Source: Gallionella sp. (GTDB lineage Bacteria; Pseudomonadota; Gammaproteobacteria; Burkholderiales; Gallionellaceae). From it: a DNA stretch of 50,357 nt. Shown piece by piece: positions 35,154-44,640 of this stretch (positions are counted from its first letter, which is position 1; each line of letters begins with the position of its first letter). The stretch is from the NCBI GenBank assembly GCA_024641025.1, contig JAHEDW010000007.1, forward strand, positions 1-50,357. Reading direction: 5' to 3'. The translations under genes were made by a program, and so were the position numbers. Under the pieces are notes generated by a model. That model saw only the letters and a list, made by a program, of their open reading frames with translations, searched no databases and was not told the origin of the DNA.

Positions 35154-35309
35154 GACATGCTCGCAGTTTGTGGTTGAGTGAAATTAAATTATAATAATTG
35201 AAGTCGAATTGATGTTATTGATTCAAGTCAATACTGAGCCAGCCTTGTATAATTGTGCAATATCTAGCCACAATATGGCAGATTGCTCGCTTTTCCTATG
35301 ATATTCAAA

Positions 35310-37988
35310 TCATAGCTGCTTTCGAACCTTGATGATGCCGTGATCATCTCCGCTGACTTTAGTGGAGAATCCCATACGGTTCATCAATTTGAGCATGTTG
35401 TGGTTGTTTCCAAGTACTTCTCCTTCGATTGTCTTCAATTCCTTCAGGCGTGCCGCCTCCATCAGCGAAACCATGAGCTTTTGACCAAGCCCTTTTCCTT
35501 GCATGTTGTCAGCCACCACTAGTGCGAATTCGCATGAATCACCGTCCGGATTGATTGCATAACGTGCTACACCCAATTCGACCTCCTGATCTTTATCGCT
35601 CGTAACCGCAAGCAAAGCTATCTCGCGGCTGTAATCGAGTTGGGTGAGTCTCGCCAACATATTCTCTGTGAGTTCCTGCACGCTGTTCATGAAACGGAAA
35701 TATTTTGATTCTTCAGATAGTCCATGCACGAATCGTTTGACCAGATCCGCATCTTCTGGACGGATCGGTCTAATCGTGATATCGGTTCCATCGGCGAGTT
35801 GCCATTGGGTGACCAGGTGCGTTGGGTAGGGGTATATCGCCATATGAGAATAACGTTCGGCTCCTGGTGGGCGGTATTCGACCACGACGCGTGCATCTGC
35901 CGCCAGTGCGCCTTGCTCGTCAAGTATCAGCGGGTTAATGTCCATTTCCCTGAGTAGCGGCAGTTCACATACCATTTCAGAAACGCGCAGCAACACATCT
36001 TCCAGCGCAGACATGTTGGCAGGAGCCATATTGCGGAATGCCCCCAGCATCTTGGCGATTCGTGTTCCCTGTATCAGTTCACGTACCAGGAAGTTGTTAA
36101 GCGGTGGCAATGCAACGGCGCGGTCACCCATGATCTCAACAGCAGTACCGCCTGCGCCAAAAGTTATCACGGGGCCGAAAACCGGGTCGGTTGTCACGCC
36201 TATCATCAGTTCGCGACCGCCCGGCTTAACGACCATTGGCTCGATGGAAATGCCTTCCATCCTTGCGTTGGGCCTGTTTAGTCGGATGTTGTCCAGAATA
36301 TGCTGGTAGGCTGAACGTACTTCGTGAGCATTGCGTAAGTTGAGCATTACGCCACCAGCATCGCTTTTGTGACTGATGTCTGGTGAATTTACTTTCATTG
36401 CCACCGGGAATCCGAGTTGCTGCGCGATCAGAAGCGCTTCACTGGCAGAGTGTGCGACCATAGTGCGAGCTACGGGGATATTGAACGCCGATAGCAGTGC
36501 CTTGGATTCCATTTCACTTAGCACCTTGCGATGTTCCTGCATCGCCCCCTCGATGATCAGGCGAGCACTTTCCACATCCGGTTCGATATGATGCGAGAAT
36601 GGTCCTGGCATTTGCATCAGCAGTTGCTGATTTCGGTAATAGGCCGACAAGTGAGAGAACACTTCCACCGCCGGTTCTGGTGTGCGGAAATATGGTTTTC
36701 GTGCTTTGGCAAATGATTCTCGGGCTTCAGCTACCTGGACGTCGCCCATCCAGCAGGTTAGTAGTGGCTTGCTGTAGGTATTGGAAAGTTCAATCATCGC
36801 TTGTGCCGATTCCAGCGGCTTTGTCATCGCCTGCGGTGTGAGGATGGCCAGCACGCCATCGACGTTGTCATCTTCGAGACAGGCTTTCACTGCATGGCGA
36901 TATCGGTCAGCCTGCGCGTCTCCTATGATGTCCACAGGGTTGCGGTGCGGCCAGTTGGAAGGTAGGTGTAGATTGAGATACTCGATAGTTTTTTCCGACA
37001 GGGTGGCGAGCGTCAAACCAAGATCCACCGCGCGGTCGGTTGCCATCACTCCTGGCCCACCGCCATTGGTGACGATCGCGAGTCGGTTGCCAACCGGACG
37101 GAATCCACAAGAAAGAGCTTTGGCAGCAGTGAACAACTGCGTGATAGTCTGGACTCGTACAGCTCCAGCGCGGCTCACGGCCGCATCGAACACGTCGTCG
37201 GCACCGACCAGCGATGCGGTGTGCGACATTGCGGCTTTCGATCCTTCTGCATGGCGTCCGACTTTCACGAGTATCACCGGCTTGATCCGTGCGGCAGCAC
37301 GCAGCGCGCTCATGAATCTGCGGGCGTTACGGATGCCTTCGATGTACATCAAGATGCTATGTGTGTTTGAATCAGAAACCAGATAATCGAGGATCTCGCC
37401 GAAATCCACATCGGTCGAGGAACCCATCGACACCACGCTGGAAAAGCCGACATCGTTGTACTGTGCCCAGTCCAGGATTGCAGTGCACAACGCACCGGAC
37501 TGTGAGATGAAAGCGATGTTGCCGGTGTTGGCGCCGCCCTTGTTGAAAGTGGCGTTAAGGCCGATCGAAGGACGCATTATTCCGAGACAATTCGGACCCA
37601 CCAGACGGATGCCATAACGCTGGACGGTTTCCAGCAACTGGCGCTCAAGTGCCACGCCTTCTGCACCAACTTCGCCGAAACCGGCTGTGATGATGACCGC
37701 CGCTTTCACGCCGTGGATGCCACAGTCCTCGATGATGCCCGGTACTGTATCCGGCGGGGTGGCGATCACAACCAGTTCTACCGGTGCGCCGATCTCTCCT
37801 ATGCTGGAGTAGGAACGCTTGCCCTGCACCTCGGGGTGTTTCGAGTTGACTGGATAAAGCATGCCTCGGAAGCCGCTTTCGAGCATATTTTGAAAGACTA
37901 TTTGACCGACCGAGTCGGGACGTTCGCTGGCACCGAACACTGCGACGGATTTTGGTGCGAACAGCGGATTGAGGTAATGCTTGCCCAT
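35310..37988 (-). CDS. NDP-forming acyl-CoA synthetase fused to GNAT acetyltransferase (Pat-type)
   Basis: An 892-residue fusion. Residues 1-450 are the CoA-binding and succinyl-CoA-ligase-like domains (SVAVFGASERPDSVG, GFRGMLYPVNS, FISQSGALCTAILDWA, AAMSHTASLVGADD with the histidine). Residues about 490-715 are an ATP-grasp_5 domain (SISIEPMVVKPGGRELMIGV). The C-terminal 160 residues form a GNAT domain (VVADNMQGKGLGQKLMVSLMEAARLKE). This is the layout of the PatZ/YfiQ protein lysine acetyltransferase. It is divergent, by 62 bases, from the deacetylase-like gene. Confidence 0.92.
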   Translation of the reverse strand: MGKHYLNPLFAPKSVAVFGASERPDSVGQIVFQNMLESGFRGMLYPVNSKHPEVQGKRSYSSIGEIGAPVELVVIATPPDTVPGIIEDCGIHGVKAAVIITAGFGEVGAEGVALERQLLETVQRYGIRLVGPNCLGIMRPSIGLNATFNKGGANTGNIAFISQSGALCTAILDWAQYNDVGFSSVVSMGSSTDVDFGEILDYLVSDSNTHSILMYIEGIRNARRFMSALRAAARIKPVILVKVGRHAEGSKAAMSHTASLVGADDVFDAAVSRAGAVRVQTITQLFTAAKALSCGFRPVGNRLAIVTNGGGPGVMATDRAVDLGLTLATLSEKTIEYLNLHLPSNWPHRNPVDIIGDAQADRYRHAVKACLEDDNVDGVLAILTPQAMTKPLESAQAMIELSNTYSKPLLTCWMGDVQVAEARESFAKARKPYFRTPEPAVEVFSHLSAYYRNQQLLMQMPGPFSHHIEPDVESARLIIEGAMQEHRKVLSEMESKALLSAFNIPVARTMVAHSASEALLIAQQLGFPVAMKVNSPDISHKSDAGGVMLNLRNAHEVRSAYQHILDNIRLNRPNARMEGISIEPMVVKPGGRELMIGVTTDPVFGPVITFGAGGTAVEIMGDRAVALPPLNNFLVRELIQGTRIAKMLGAFRNMAPANMSALEDVLLRVSEMVCELPLLREMDINPLILDEQGALAADARVVVEYRPPGAERYSHMAIYPYPTHLVTQWQLADGTDITIRPIRPEDADLVKRFVHGLSEESKYFRFMNSVQELTENMLARLTQLDYSREIALLAVTSDKDQEVELGVARYAINPDGDSCEFALVVADNMQGKGLGQKLMVSLMEAARLKELKTIEGEVLGNNHNMLKLMNRMGFSTKVSGDDHGIIKVRKQL

Positions 37989-38050
37989 GATCTATATAGG
38001 TTGGTATTCTGAGTGCGAATGATAACAGCTTGGTCGTTCGGATAAATCAC

Positions 38051-38974
38051 ATGCAAACCGCTTACATCACACATCCGCTCTGTCTGAAGCATGACATGGG
38101 GGCGCACCATCCTGAATCCCCGGCACGCATCCATGCGATAGAGGATCAGTTGATCGCATCTAGGCTTTTCGGTTATCTGTTACATCTGGAGGCACCGGAA
38201 GCGACACGCGAGCAATTGGAACGGGTGCATGAAGGTCAATATATCGATTCCATCTTTGCAGCTTCACCCGGACATGGTTTTGTAGCTCTTGATGGCGATA
38301 CGCTGATGAATCCATTTTCATTGTCGGCTGCCCTTCGTGCAGCTGGCGCTGCGGTGATGGCGGTAGACAAGGTCATGGCGGGGGTCGTAGAGAACGCTTT
38401 TTGCAATATCCGTCCTCCGGGACACCATGCAGAGAGGTCTCGTGCGATGGGATTCTGCTTCTTCAATAATGTCGCGATTGCAGCAGCGCATGCCATGGCC
38501 TATCACGGATTGCGTCGCGTTGCGATCGCGGATTTTGATGTGCATCATGGTAATGGCACTGAAGATATCTTTCGCGATGACCCGCGTGTATTGATGTGCT
38601 CGATCTTTCAGCACCCTTTTTATCCTTATAGCGGCGCGGACACTAGCAATGAACACATGATCAATGTACCGCTTGCGGCGGGTAGTGGAGGAGAAGAATT
38701 CCGGAATGCGATAACAAATCACTGGGTGCCTGCATTGAATGCATTCGAGCCTCAACTGCTGCTGATTTCGGCTGGATTTGATGCACATCGAGAAGACGAT
38801 ATGTCCATGCTTAATTTTGTTGAAGCTGACTATGAATGGGTGACTCAGATACTGAAAGAAGTAGCAGGAAAGTACTCAAGCAAGCGTATCGTCTCAATGC
38901 TGGAAGGAGGATATGAATTGCATGCCCTGGGTCGCAGCGCGACGACTCATATCAAGGTGCTGAGTGGACTGTGA
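38051..38974 (+). CDS. Histone-deacetylase-family enzyme (HDAC class II-like)
   Basis: A 307-residue zinc-dependent deacetylase. Markers are HPESPARIHAIEDQL, RPPGHHAERSRAMGFCFFNNVAIAAAHAM, IADFDVHHGNGTEDIF and SAGFDAHREDDM, which hold the zinc ligands and the catalytic HH pair. Substrates could be acetyl-lysine or acetylpolyamine. It shares a 62-base divergent promoter region with the acetyltransferase gene. The ATG at 38051 is preferred over a TTG at 38030. Confidence 0.93.
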   Translation: MQTAYITHPLCLKHDMGAHHPESPARIHAIEDQLIASRLFGYLLHLEAPEATREQLERVHEGQYIDSIFAASPGHGFVALDGDTLMNPFSLSAALRAAGAAVMAVDKVMAGVVENAFCNIRPPGHHAERSRAMGFCFFNNVAIAAAHAMAYHGLRRVAIADFDVHHGNGTEDIFRDDPRVLMCSIFQHPFYPYSGADTSNEHMINVPLAAGSGGEEFRNAITNHWVPALNAFEPQLLLISAGFDAHREDDMSMLNFVEADYEWVTQILKEVAGKYSSKRIVSMLEGGYELHALGRSATTHIKVLSGL

Positions 38975-39033
38975 CCAGATCAGAGGATCAGTTCGTGCCG
39001 CATGATCCGATGAAATCAGTCGCGGTGCTCAAT

Positions 39034-39068
39034 ACCCGCTGTCCAGCTTGGCGTTGGACAATGCGGGT
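39034..39068 (+). other. Hairpin upstream of the LonB-like gene
   Basis: An imperfect inverted repeat of 12 base pairs (39034-39045 with 39055-39060 and 39063-39068), with a two-base bulge at 39061-39062 and a nine-base loop. Only two or three T residues follow. It could end the deacetylase transcript or act in the leader of the LonB-like gene. Confidence 0.5.
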
Positions 39069-39125
39069 TTCAACCTCGATCAATTAGACCATAGCTTTCC
39101 GCTAAAGGAGTGAGGAATTCAAATC

Positions 39126-39173
39126 ATGGTTACAATCAAAATATCCCCGAGTCCGGGCGGAATAAAAAAATGA
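39126..39173 (+). CDS. Candidate 15-codon leader ORF coupled to LonB-like gene
   Basis: The sequence ATG GTT ... AAA TGA at 39126-39173 encodes 15 residues (MVTIKISPSPGGIKK). Its stop codon overlaps the start codon of the LonB-like gene (ATGA, 39170-39173), and a ribosome-site-like AAAGGAG lies at 39104-39110. This arrangement could set coupled translation. The spacing from that AAAGGAG to the leader start (15 bases) is long, so the evidence is suggestive only. Confidence 0.4.
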   Translation: MVTIKISPSPGGIKK

Positions 39174-41590
39174 CAATCAACAAACTGAAACCTGCCGATC
39201 TTCGCCTAACCATTGCTCCCGATGCACTTGGCTATTCCGATACTTCTGAATTGCTGGGATACCCGTTGCCATGGATCGGACAGGAGCGCGCTGAGATTGC
39301 TGCCCGCTTTGGCCTTGAGATGGATCAACGGGACTATAACCTGTTCGTGTTGGGCGAAGTTGGCAGCGGCCGTTCATCACTGCTGAAGCAAGCGATGCAG
39401 TCGTCGGCCGCAGGCAAATCTGTACCGCCTGACTTGTGCTATCTATACAACTTCGATGCGCCGGAAAGGCCCCGCGCATTACGCTTGCCAGCAGGCCAAG
39501 GTCGTATGCTGCGGCAACAGCTTGCGCGGATGACAAAATCTATCCTGGCCGAAATACCGCAACGGTTGGATAGTCAGGATTTCAAGACCGAAAGCGAACG
39601 CATTGTCAAAACCTTCAAGAATGAAGAAGCCAAGGCATTCGCCGAGCTAGAGGCGTTCGCAGAAGCACGGAGTTTTACCATGCACCGTGAAACCGGCCAC
39701 ATTCTTTTCACTTTGCTTGGCAAAAAGGGGCGAGCCTATACCGAGGACGAAGTGCTCGCGTTGCCAAAGAAGCGTCGCGGTGAAATTGAGCAGTACGAGC
39801 AGGAATTACGTGCCGAGATCAGCAGTTATTTCGAGAAGATTCGGCCGTTGGAGCGTGTGATGAACGATGAACTGGCTTCCTTGAAGAGGCAAGTCGTAAA
39901 ACCACTTCTGGATCATGAATTGCAGGTGATTCGCGTCGGATTGAAAAAGCAGATCAAGGATTCGGTAAAGCTCGGTACTTATCTTGATCGGGTGGTGCAG
40001 GATGTGCTTGAGAACCTCGAACTGTTCCAGGTCTCTGATACCGATGAAGAGATCCGGCATGAGGCATTGAGCAATGTGTTGTCCCGCTACCGGGTCAACC
40101 TGGTAGTTGATAATGACGGCTTGAACGGCGCACCCGTGATCATCGAAGACAACCCGCTTTTCCGGTCACTGTTCGGCAGCATCGAATACCAGTCCGAGAA
40201 TGATGTGCTTGTGACCGATTTTTCCCGGATTCGAGCCGGAAGCCTGCACCGGGCACACGGCGGTTTCTTGATGTTACATCTTCGTGATCTGTTGGCTGAT
40301 CCTTTGGTGTGGGAAAAGTTACGGCGTTTTCTGCGTAGCGGAAGATTGCAGATCGAAGAGCCAGGTACTGCCTTCGCACCGATTGCGGCTGTCTCGCTCG
40401 AGCCCGAGGCGGTGGATGTCGATGTCAAAATCATCATGATCGGCTCGCGTGAACAATATTACGAATTGCAGGAGGAAGACCCTGAGTTTGCACGCCGCTT
40501 CCGGGTTAAGGTCGATTTTGCAGAAAGCTTCTCCTCCAGCGACGAGACACGCCGTACTACGGCAATATTCGTCGCGCATGCCTGCAGCGAACTCGGGCTA
40601 ACACATTTTTCTGCTGCTGCAGTCGCGCGAATGCTTGAGGAAGCACATCGAGAGGTGGACGATCAAAAGCGTCAGAGTGCGATCTTTGCCCACTCAGAGG
40701 CACTGGTTGTAGAAAGTGCGAACCTTTGTCGCGCCCGCGACAGCCGCCTGGTCGAGCCACAGGATGTCGAGGCTGCGCTTGTTGCGCGAACCCGGCGCCA
40801 CGATTATCCAGATCAGCGCATGCAGGAATCGATCGCTGATGGCGACGTGCTGATATCGTTGTATGGAGAACAGACCGGGCAGCTCAATGCCATGACCCAG
40901 ATGGACTTGGGAGACCACCGTTTCGGTTTTCCGGTTCGAGTCTCTGCTCGTACCTTTGCCGGCGACGATGGTTTGCTAAACATTGAGCGAGAAGTCGAGA
41001 TGTCCGGCCCTATCCACGACAAGGGTGTGCTGATCCTACAAAATTACTTGTCAGCGTTGTTCGTCCATAACTCCCCCTTTGCCCTGAACGCCTCGATCGT
41101 GTTCGAGCAGGAATATCATGGAGTAGAAGGTGACTCTGCTTCGTGTGCGGAGTTTTTCGTGCTGCTCTCGGCACTGTCAGGTCTGCCGCTCAAGCAAGGC
41201 ATTGCTGTTACTGGCGCGCTCAATCAGCACGGCGAGATTTTGCCGGTGGGCGGAATCAACGAAAAGATCGAAGGTTATTTCCGCATCTGCGAAAAGGCCG
41301 GGTTGGATGGAAGCCACGGTGTGCTGATCCCAGATCGCAATCGACGTCATCTGATGCTGGAACATAAGGTCGTGGAGGCGGTCACCAAAGGGTTATTCCA
41401 CATCTATACCGCCGATCATGCCGGTGCAGGGATGGACTTGCTGACCGGGTTGCCTTTCGGCATCGCGGACGAGAAGGGCGATTATCCATCGGGCAGTGTG
41501 CTGGGTTATGCACAGAAAACACTGTTGGTCTATCGTCGTGCCTCGCATATGACCGAGCATCCGAAGGCAACACGCAAGCAACTGAGCTGA
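39170..41590 (+). CDS. LonB-like ATP-dependent protease (COG1067)
   Basis: An 806-residue AAA+ protein. The N-terminal nucleotide-binding motif is GEVGSGRSSLL, with the long coiled-coil-like basic region (residues about 130-260), a lid with VETANLCRA-type helix, and a C-terminal S16-type protease domain with the catalytic Ser in EGDSASCAEFFVLLSALSGL and Lys in GGINEKIEGYF. This is the COG1067 'Lon-related' form. No membrane segment. The start is set at 39170; a GTG at 39110 is open but overlaps the AAAGGAG ribosome site. Confidence 0.92.
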   Translation: MTINKLKPADLRLTIAPDALGYSDTSELLGYPLPWIGQERAEIAARFGLEMDQRDYNLFVLGEVGSGRSSLLKQAMQSSAAGKSVPPDLCYLYNFDAPERPRALRLPAGQGRMLRQQLARMTKSILAEIPQRLDSQDFKTESERIVKTFKNEEAKAFAELEAFAEARSFTMHRETGHILFTLLGKKGRAYTEDEVLALPKKRRGEIEQYEQELRAEISSYFEKIRPLERVMNDELASLKRQVVKPLLDHELQVIRVGLKKQIKDSVKLGTYLDRVVQDVLENLELFQVSDTDEEIRHEALSNVLSRYRVNLVVDNDGLNGAPVIIEDNPLFRSLFGSIEYQSENDVLVTDFSRIRAGSLHRAHGGFLMLHLRDLLADPLVWEKLRRFLRSGRLQIEEPGTAFAPIAAVSLEPEAVDVDVKIIMIGSREQYYELQEEDPEFARRFRVKVDFAESFSSSDETRRTTAIFVAHACSELGLTHFSAAAVARMLEEAHREVDDQKRQSAIFAHSEALVVESANLCRARDSRLVEPQDVEAALVARTRRHDYPDQRMQESIADGDVLISLYGEQTGQLNAMTQMDLGDHRFGFPVRVSARTFAGDDGLLNIEREVEMSGPIHDKGVLILQNYLSALFVHNSPFALNASIVFEQEYHGVEGDSASCAEFFVLLSALSGLPLKQGIAVTGALNQHGEILPVGGINEKIEGYFRICEKAGLDGSHGVLIPDRNRRHLMLEHKVVEAVTKGLFHIYTADHAGAGMDLLTGLPFGIADEKGDYPSGSVLGYAQKTLLVYRRASHMTEHPKATRKQLS

Positions 41591-41812
41591 TGGCTACTCA
41601 AGGAATAATCCTGAATTTGCTAGACTTTTCCGGTTCATCAATACTCCTAATTATGATAATTTTTTAACGAACTTCCCAGTAATGGGTATTGCATGTTACG
41701 TATAGTTTTAAAATAACCATAAATATTAAAGTGTTAGATGTTGGCAGGTTAATTGCTAACAATATATTTATACTGATTTTTTTACTATTCTCAACCTACA
41801 GTTATATTGCCA
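41591..41812. other. AT-rich intergenic region before the multihaem cytochrome gene
   Basis: About 220 bases, strongly AT-rich. A small palindrome, AATTAT-G-ATAATT (41649-41661), followed by T residues, could be part of a terminator for the preceding gene or an AT-rich binding site. No confident promoter or ribosome site was identified. Confidence 0.35.
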
Positions 41813-42802
41813 ATGCCATTCAAATTAAAAAAATTCAGCGAGAGTTCCATCATGCTGGTTGAATGGATGATTATCGCCAACTTCGTACTGGCGACATCTG
41901 CGCATGCTGGAGGCTCTACAGTCCAGAATGATAGATTCACCAATATCGGCAGCATTGCGAATACGCGCCACAACATGACCCAAAATACGGCAGGAGGTAT
42001 TCAGATTAATATGGATCGCTACCGTAATGAGTATGGAGAAATTTGTGTTTACTGTCATACACCTCATGGCGCAAACAATACCATCGCAGCGCCACTTTGG
42101 AACCGCACCATCAAGGCCACCAACTACCAGACTTACAATGAACTTGGAACGACTTCACTTACACAGCCGGTAAGCACCCCTGGTCCAGCATCGCGGTCCT
42201 GTTTGTCCTGTCATGATGGGCAAACTGCAATCGATTCGATTATTAACATGCCTGGTTCCGGCATGGGCCTGCTTAGCCAGCAAACGACCCAAAGCCTGTC
42301 ATTCCTGAATGCATGGAGCCCTCCGATGGGCGGAGGTGTCACTGATGCGATTAGACATATGGGTTTGAACAGCACAGATAGCACCTACACTGGAGGATAT
42401 GTACTGGGTGATGGAAAAGGTAATCAAGGCTGCCTGACTTGTCACTCAGAGACCGGCACACTCCCGAGTGGCCTTGCCGATTTTACTCTGTACAATATTG
42501 GCACCGATTTGAGGAATGACCACCCGATTGGAATCACCTTTCCGGCCCCACCGGGCTCGCCACATCCTGATTGGAATATGCCGGCCGGTGTGAAGGGATC
42601 GTCGAACTACTTCGATGAAAACGGCAACGGGAAAATGGAAAAGGACGAGATACGTACCTATGACGGAAAGGTCGAGTGCGCCTCCTGTCATGATCCGCAT
42701 GGCGTTCCATCTGCAGGATTGGGCACTGTCTTCAACAAAACTTTCCTGCGCAAAGAGAACGCCAACGGTAGTGCCGTCTGTCTGACCTGCCACAATAAGT
42801 AA
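41813..42802 (+). CDS. Exported pentahaem c-type cytochrome
   Basis: A 329-residue exported protein with a signal peptide (roughly residues 14-32, ending SAHA). Five CxxCH haem sites are at Cys78, 130, 207, 289 and 323. Histidine-rich surroundings, including CHTPHG and CHDPHG, place it in the doubled-CxxCH/cytochrome c3-like group. Residues 268-279 (DENGNGKMEKDE) match an EF-hand loop, a possible calcium site, just before the fourth haem. The cytochrome could carry electrons in the periplasm or outer membrane. No partner porin or dehydrogenase is adjacent. The start could also be the TTG at 41807; neither has a good ribosome site. Confidence 0.9.
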   Translation: MPFKLKKFSESSIMLVEWMIIANFVLATSAHAGGSTVQNDRFTNIGSIANTRHNMTQNTAGGIQINMDRYRNEYGEICVYCHTPHGANNTIAAPLWNRTIKATNYQTYNELGTTSLTQPVSTPGPASRSCLSCHDGQTAIDSIINMPGSGMGLLSQQTTQSLSFLNAWSPPMGGGVTDAIRHMGLNSTDSTYTGGYVLGDGKGNQGCLTCHSETGTLPSGLADFTLYNIGTDLRNDHPIGITFPAPPGSPHPDWNMPAGVKGSSNYFDENGNGKMEKDEIRTYDGKVECASCHDPHGVPSAGLGTVFNKTFLRKENANGSAVCLTCHNK

Positions 42803-43184
42803 AAATATGGCCTAATTGGTGATCTAGGCCATTCGCGTGACATCCTTAGTGATTAATATTCTGCAGATGAGATTGGAAAATCCACGGACATAATGCCGAC
42901 CAGTGTGATGACCAGTTTGCCACGCTTATGGAATAACAGTCTGAAAACAAGCAACAAAATTTCATGGCGGACTCGGGATGCACAGGTGCAAACCAGCCGT
43001 GGGCTCAGGTCTTGTCAGGGTGGCCGGTTATTAGATATCCCATCATAATATGATTATCATTTACTCGATGCAGTAAAATTTATTTAAGCTCTTACAAATC
43101 AGAATGTTGATTCCGATTTGAAATTTACTTTGAACGCATTGCCGTGTCCAATATCTAGCAGGAGTTCTCAAAGGGAACAGGATT
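42803..43184. other. Intergenic region before the HD-GYP gene
   Basis: A perfect 8-bp inverted repeat with a 10-base loop (42807-42814 with 42825-42832) follows the cytochrome stop. It lacks a T-run on the plus strand but has A residues on its left, so it looks like a terminator only on the minus strand. A possible Fur box is listed separately. The ribosome site AAGGGAACAGGA precedes the gene at 43185. Confidence 0.5.
43047..43067. promoter_or_regulatory. Possible Fur-like box
   Basis: The segment around 43050-43064 (ATATGATTATCATTTAC) resembles half of the Fur consensus (GATAATGATAATCATTATC): most positions of its right part match. It lies about 120 bases ahead of the HD-GYP start. AT-rich sequence makes chance likely. 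Confidence 0.25.
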
Positions 43185-43958
43185 ATGAAGAAAGGGCATG
43201 CAAATCTAGACGTACTTCCTGACGGATTCATAGCCGCCTGTAACGAATGTGGCTCGGTTTCAAGCGAACGTCAATATGCCCATATCAATGAGCGCCACAC
43301 CTGCGAACATTGCCTACTGAATTCGCGCAAGCTACAAAGTGGTCTTGAAAACGACCAGTACGAGTTGTTCGTCGAATCGCTCGCAGAAGCACTTGACTTG
43401 AGAGAGAGGGAAACTGGTCTTCATTCCAAACGGGTCGCGACGCATACGCTGCTGCTTGCAGCCCATCATTATGAGAAGGTTAGTGATCTTAAGGAGGTCT
43501 ATTGGGGAAGTTTGCTGCACGATATCGGCAAGATAGGGGTACCTGATGCGGTTCTCCTAAAGCCAAGTCAGTTGTCTGAAGATGAGTGGCGGATCATGCG
43601 TGAGCACCCGCACAACGGATTTCTTATCCTGCAGAAGTTGCCTATTCTTTCAATGGCTGCGGAGATCGTGCTTTGCCACGAGGAACGATTCGACGGTTCG
43701 GGTTATCCAGTGGGACTTAAGGGGGAACAGATTCCCCTTGCAGCAAGACTTTTTGCCGTGATAGACACACTTGATGCAATGACTTCTGACCGGCCATATC
43801 GCAAGGCCTTGCCTTTCGACACTGCCAAGGCAGAGATTCTGCGCTTGGCGGGCATTCAATTCGATCCGGTTGCGGTGGAGACTTTTCTGCGAGAAGAGGA
43901 CGCTTTGCGCGATATGGCAGCTATGGAATTCCCTCGTGGCAAGAGCGATTCAGTTTAG
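43185..43958 (+). CDS. HD-GYP cyclic-di-GMP phosphodiesterase with zinc ribbon
   Basis: A 257-residue HD-GYP protein. Residues 19-47 hold CNECGS and CEHC, two CxxC pairs forming a possible zinc ribbon. The HD-GYP domain has GLHSKRVATHT, HDIGKIGVPD, a HPHNGFLIL segment, CHEERFDGSGYPVGL and DTLDAMTSDRPYRKA, all catalytic and metal residues present. It should hydrolyse c-di-GMP. The nearest c-di-GMP link in the window is the PilZ protein at 29341. No receiver or membrane sensor is fused. Confidence 0.92.
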   Translation: MKKGHANLDVLPDGFIAACNECGSVSSERQYAHINERHTCEHCLLNSRKLQSGLENDQYELFVESLAEALDLRERETGLHSKRVATHTLLLAAHHYEKVSDLKEVYWGSLLHDIGKIGVPDAVLLKPSQLSEDEWRIMREHPHNGFLILQKLPILSMAAEIVLCHEERFDGSGYPVGLKGEQIPLAARLFAVIDTLDAMTSDRPYRKALPFDTAKAEILRLAGIQFDPVAVETFLREEDALRDMAAMEFPRGKSDSV

Positions 43959-44122
43959 TATTGCCTTCCATTGATATTTCATTTGAATTGCTGCCAGATC
44001 AGTCTGTCGTGATTGCATATATGTTTCGTGCAAAAAAACGGCGCACAGCCTCGCCATGCGTTCGCTGGTCCCTAATAGGCCCGGAGATTGTGATCTCTTC
44101 GACAATGGCAGTGATGTCCGTA

Positions 44123-44638
44123 TTATGAACTGGGACTGATAAGCCTTTGATAGAAAGCGAGGTCGCTGTCGGAAAAGCAGCAAAAGATCACTTCACTGAT
44201 TTTGCTGTCCCCGACCAATGATGAACTGACAGTTTCGACAGCGATACGGGCTGCAAGCGCTATTGGATAACCGTACACGCCAGTGCTGATACTAGGGAAA
44301 GCGATGCTATGCAGATTCTTGCTTGCTGCTAGTTGCAGCGAGTTGTGGTAGCAGGAGGCCAGCAGCTCCGGTTCGCCCTTGCTGCCGCCATGCCAGACCG
44401 GGCCTACAGTGTGGATAATGTATCTGGCAGGGAGGCAGTAGCCTTTTGTTATTTTTGCTTCGCCGACCCTACAGCCGCCTATTAGCCGGCATTCTTGCAG
44501 CAATGCCGGCCCGGCGGCACGATGAATTGCACCATCAACACCACCCCCCCCAAGAAGCGAAGAGTTGGCTGCATTGACGATTGCATCGACTTTGAGTGTT
44601 GTGATGTCGGCATTGATGGCACTAAGTAAGGGCGTCAT
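44123..44638 (-). CDS. MacroD-type macrodomain protein, probable ADP-ribosyl hydrolase
   Basis: A 171-residue macrodomain of MacroD/YmdB type. Markers are [30 protein letters not shown] near the N-terminus (split pattern), [24 protein letters not shown], and [15 protein letters not shown]. Such proteins remove ADP-ribose from proteins or DNA or hydrolyse O-acetyl-ADP-ribose. The start at 44638 lies two bases after the stop of the upstream glycosylase gene. It is the last gene in a three-gene unit. Confidence 0.92.
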   Translation of the reverse strand: MTPLLSAINADITTLKVDAIVNAANSSLLGGGGVDGAIHRAAGPALLQECRLIGGCRVGEAKITKGYCLPARYIIHTVGPVWHGGSKGEPELLASCYHNSLQLAASKNLHSIAFPSISTGVYGYPIALAARIAVETVSSSLVGDSKISEVIFCCFSDSDLAFYQRLISPSS

Positions 44639-44640
44639 GG

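Noticed and set aside
42807-42832. Intrinsic terminator after the cytochrome gene
   Set aside because: The stem is perfect, but no T-run follows on the plus strand; kept only as an inverted repeat in the intergenic entry.
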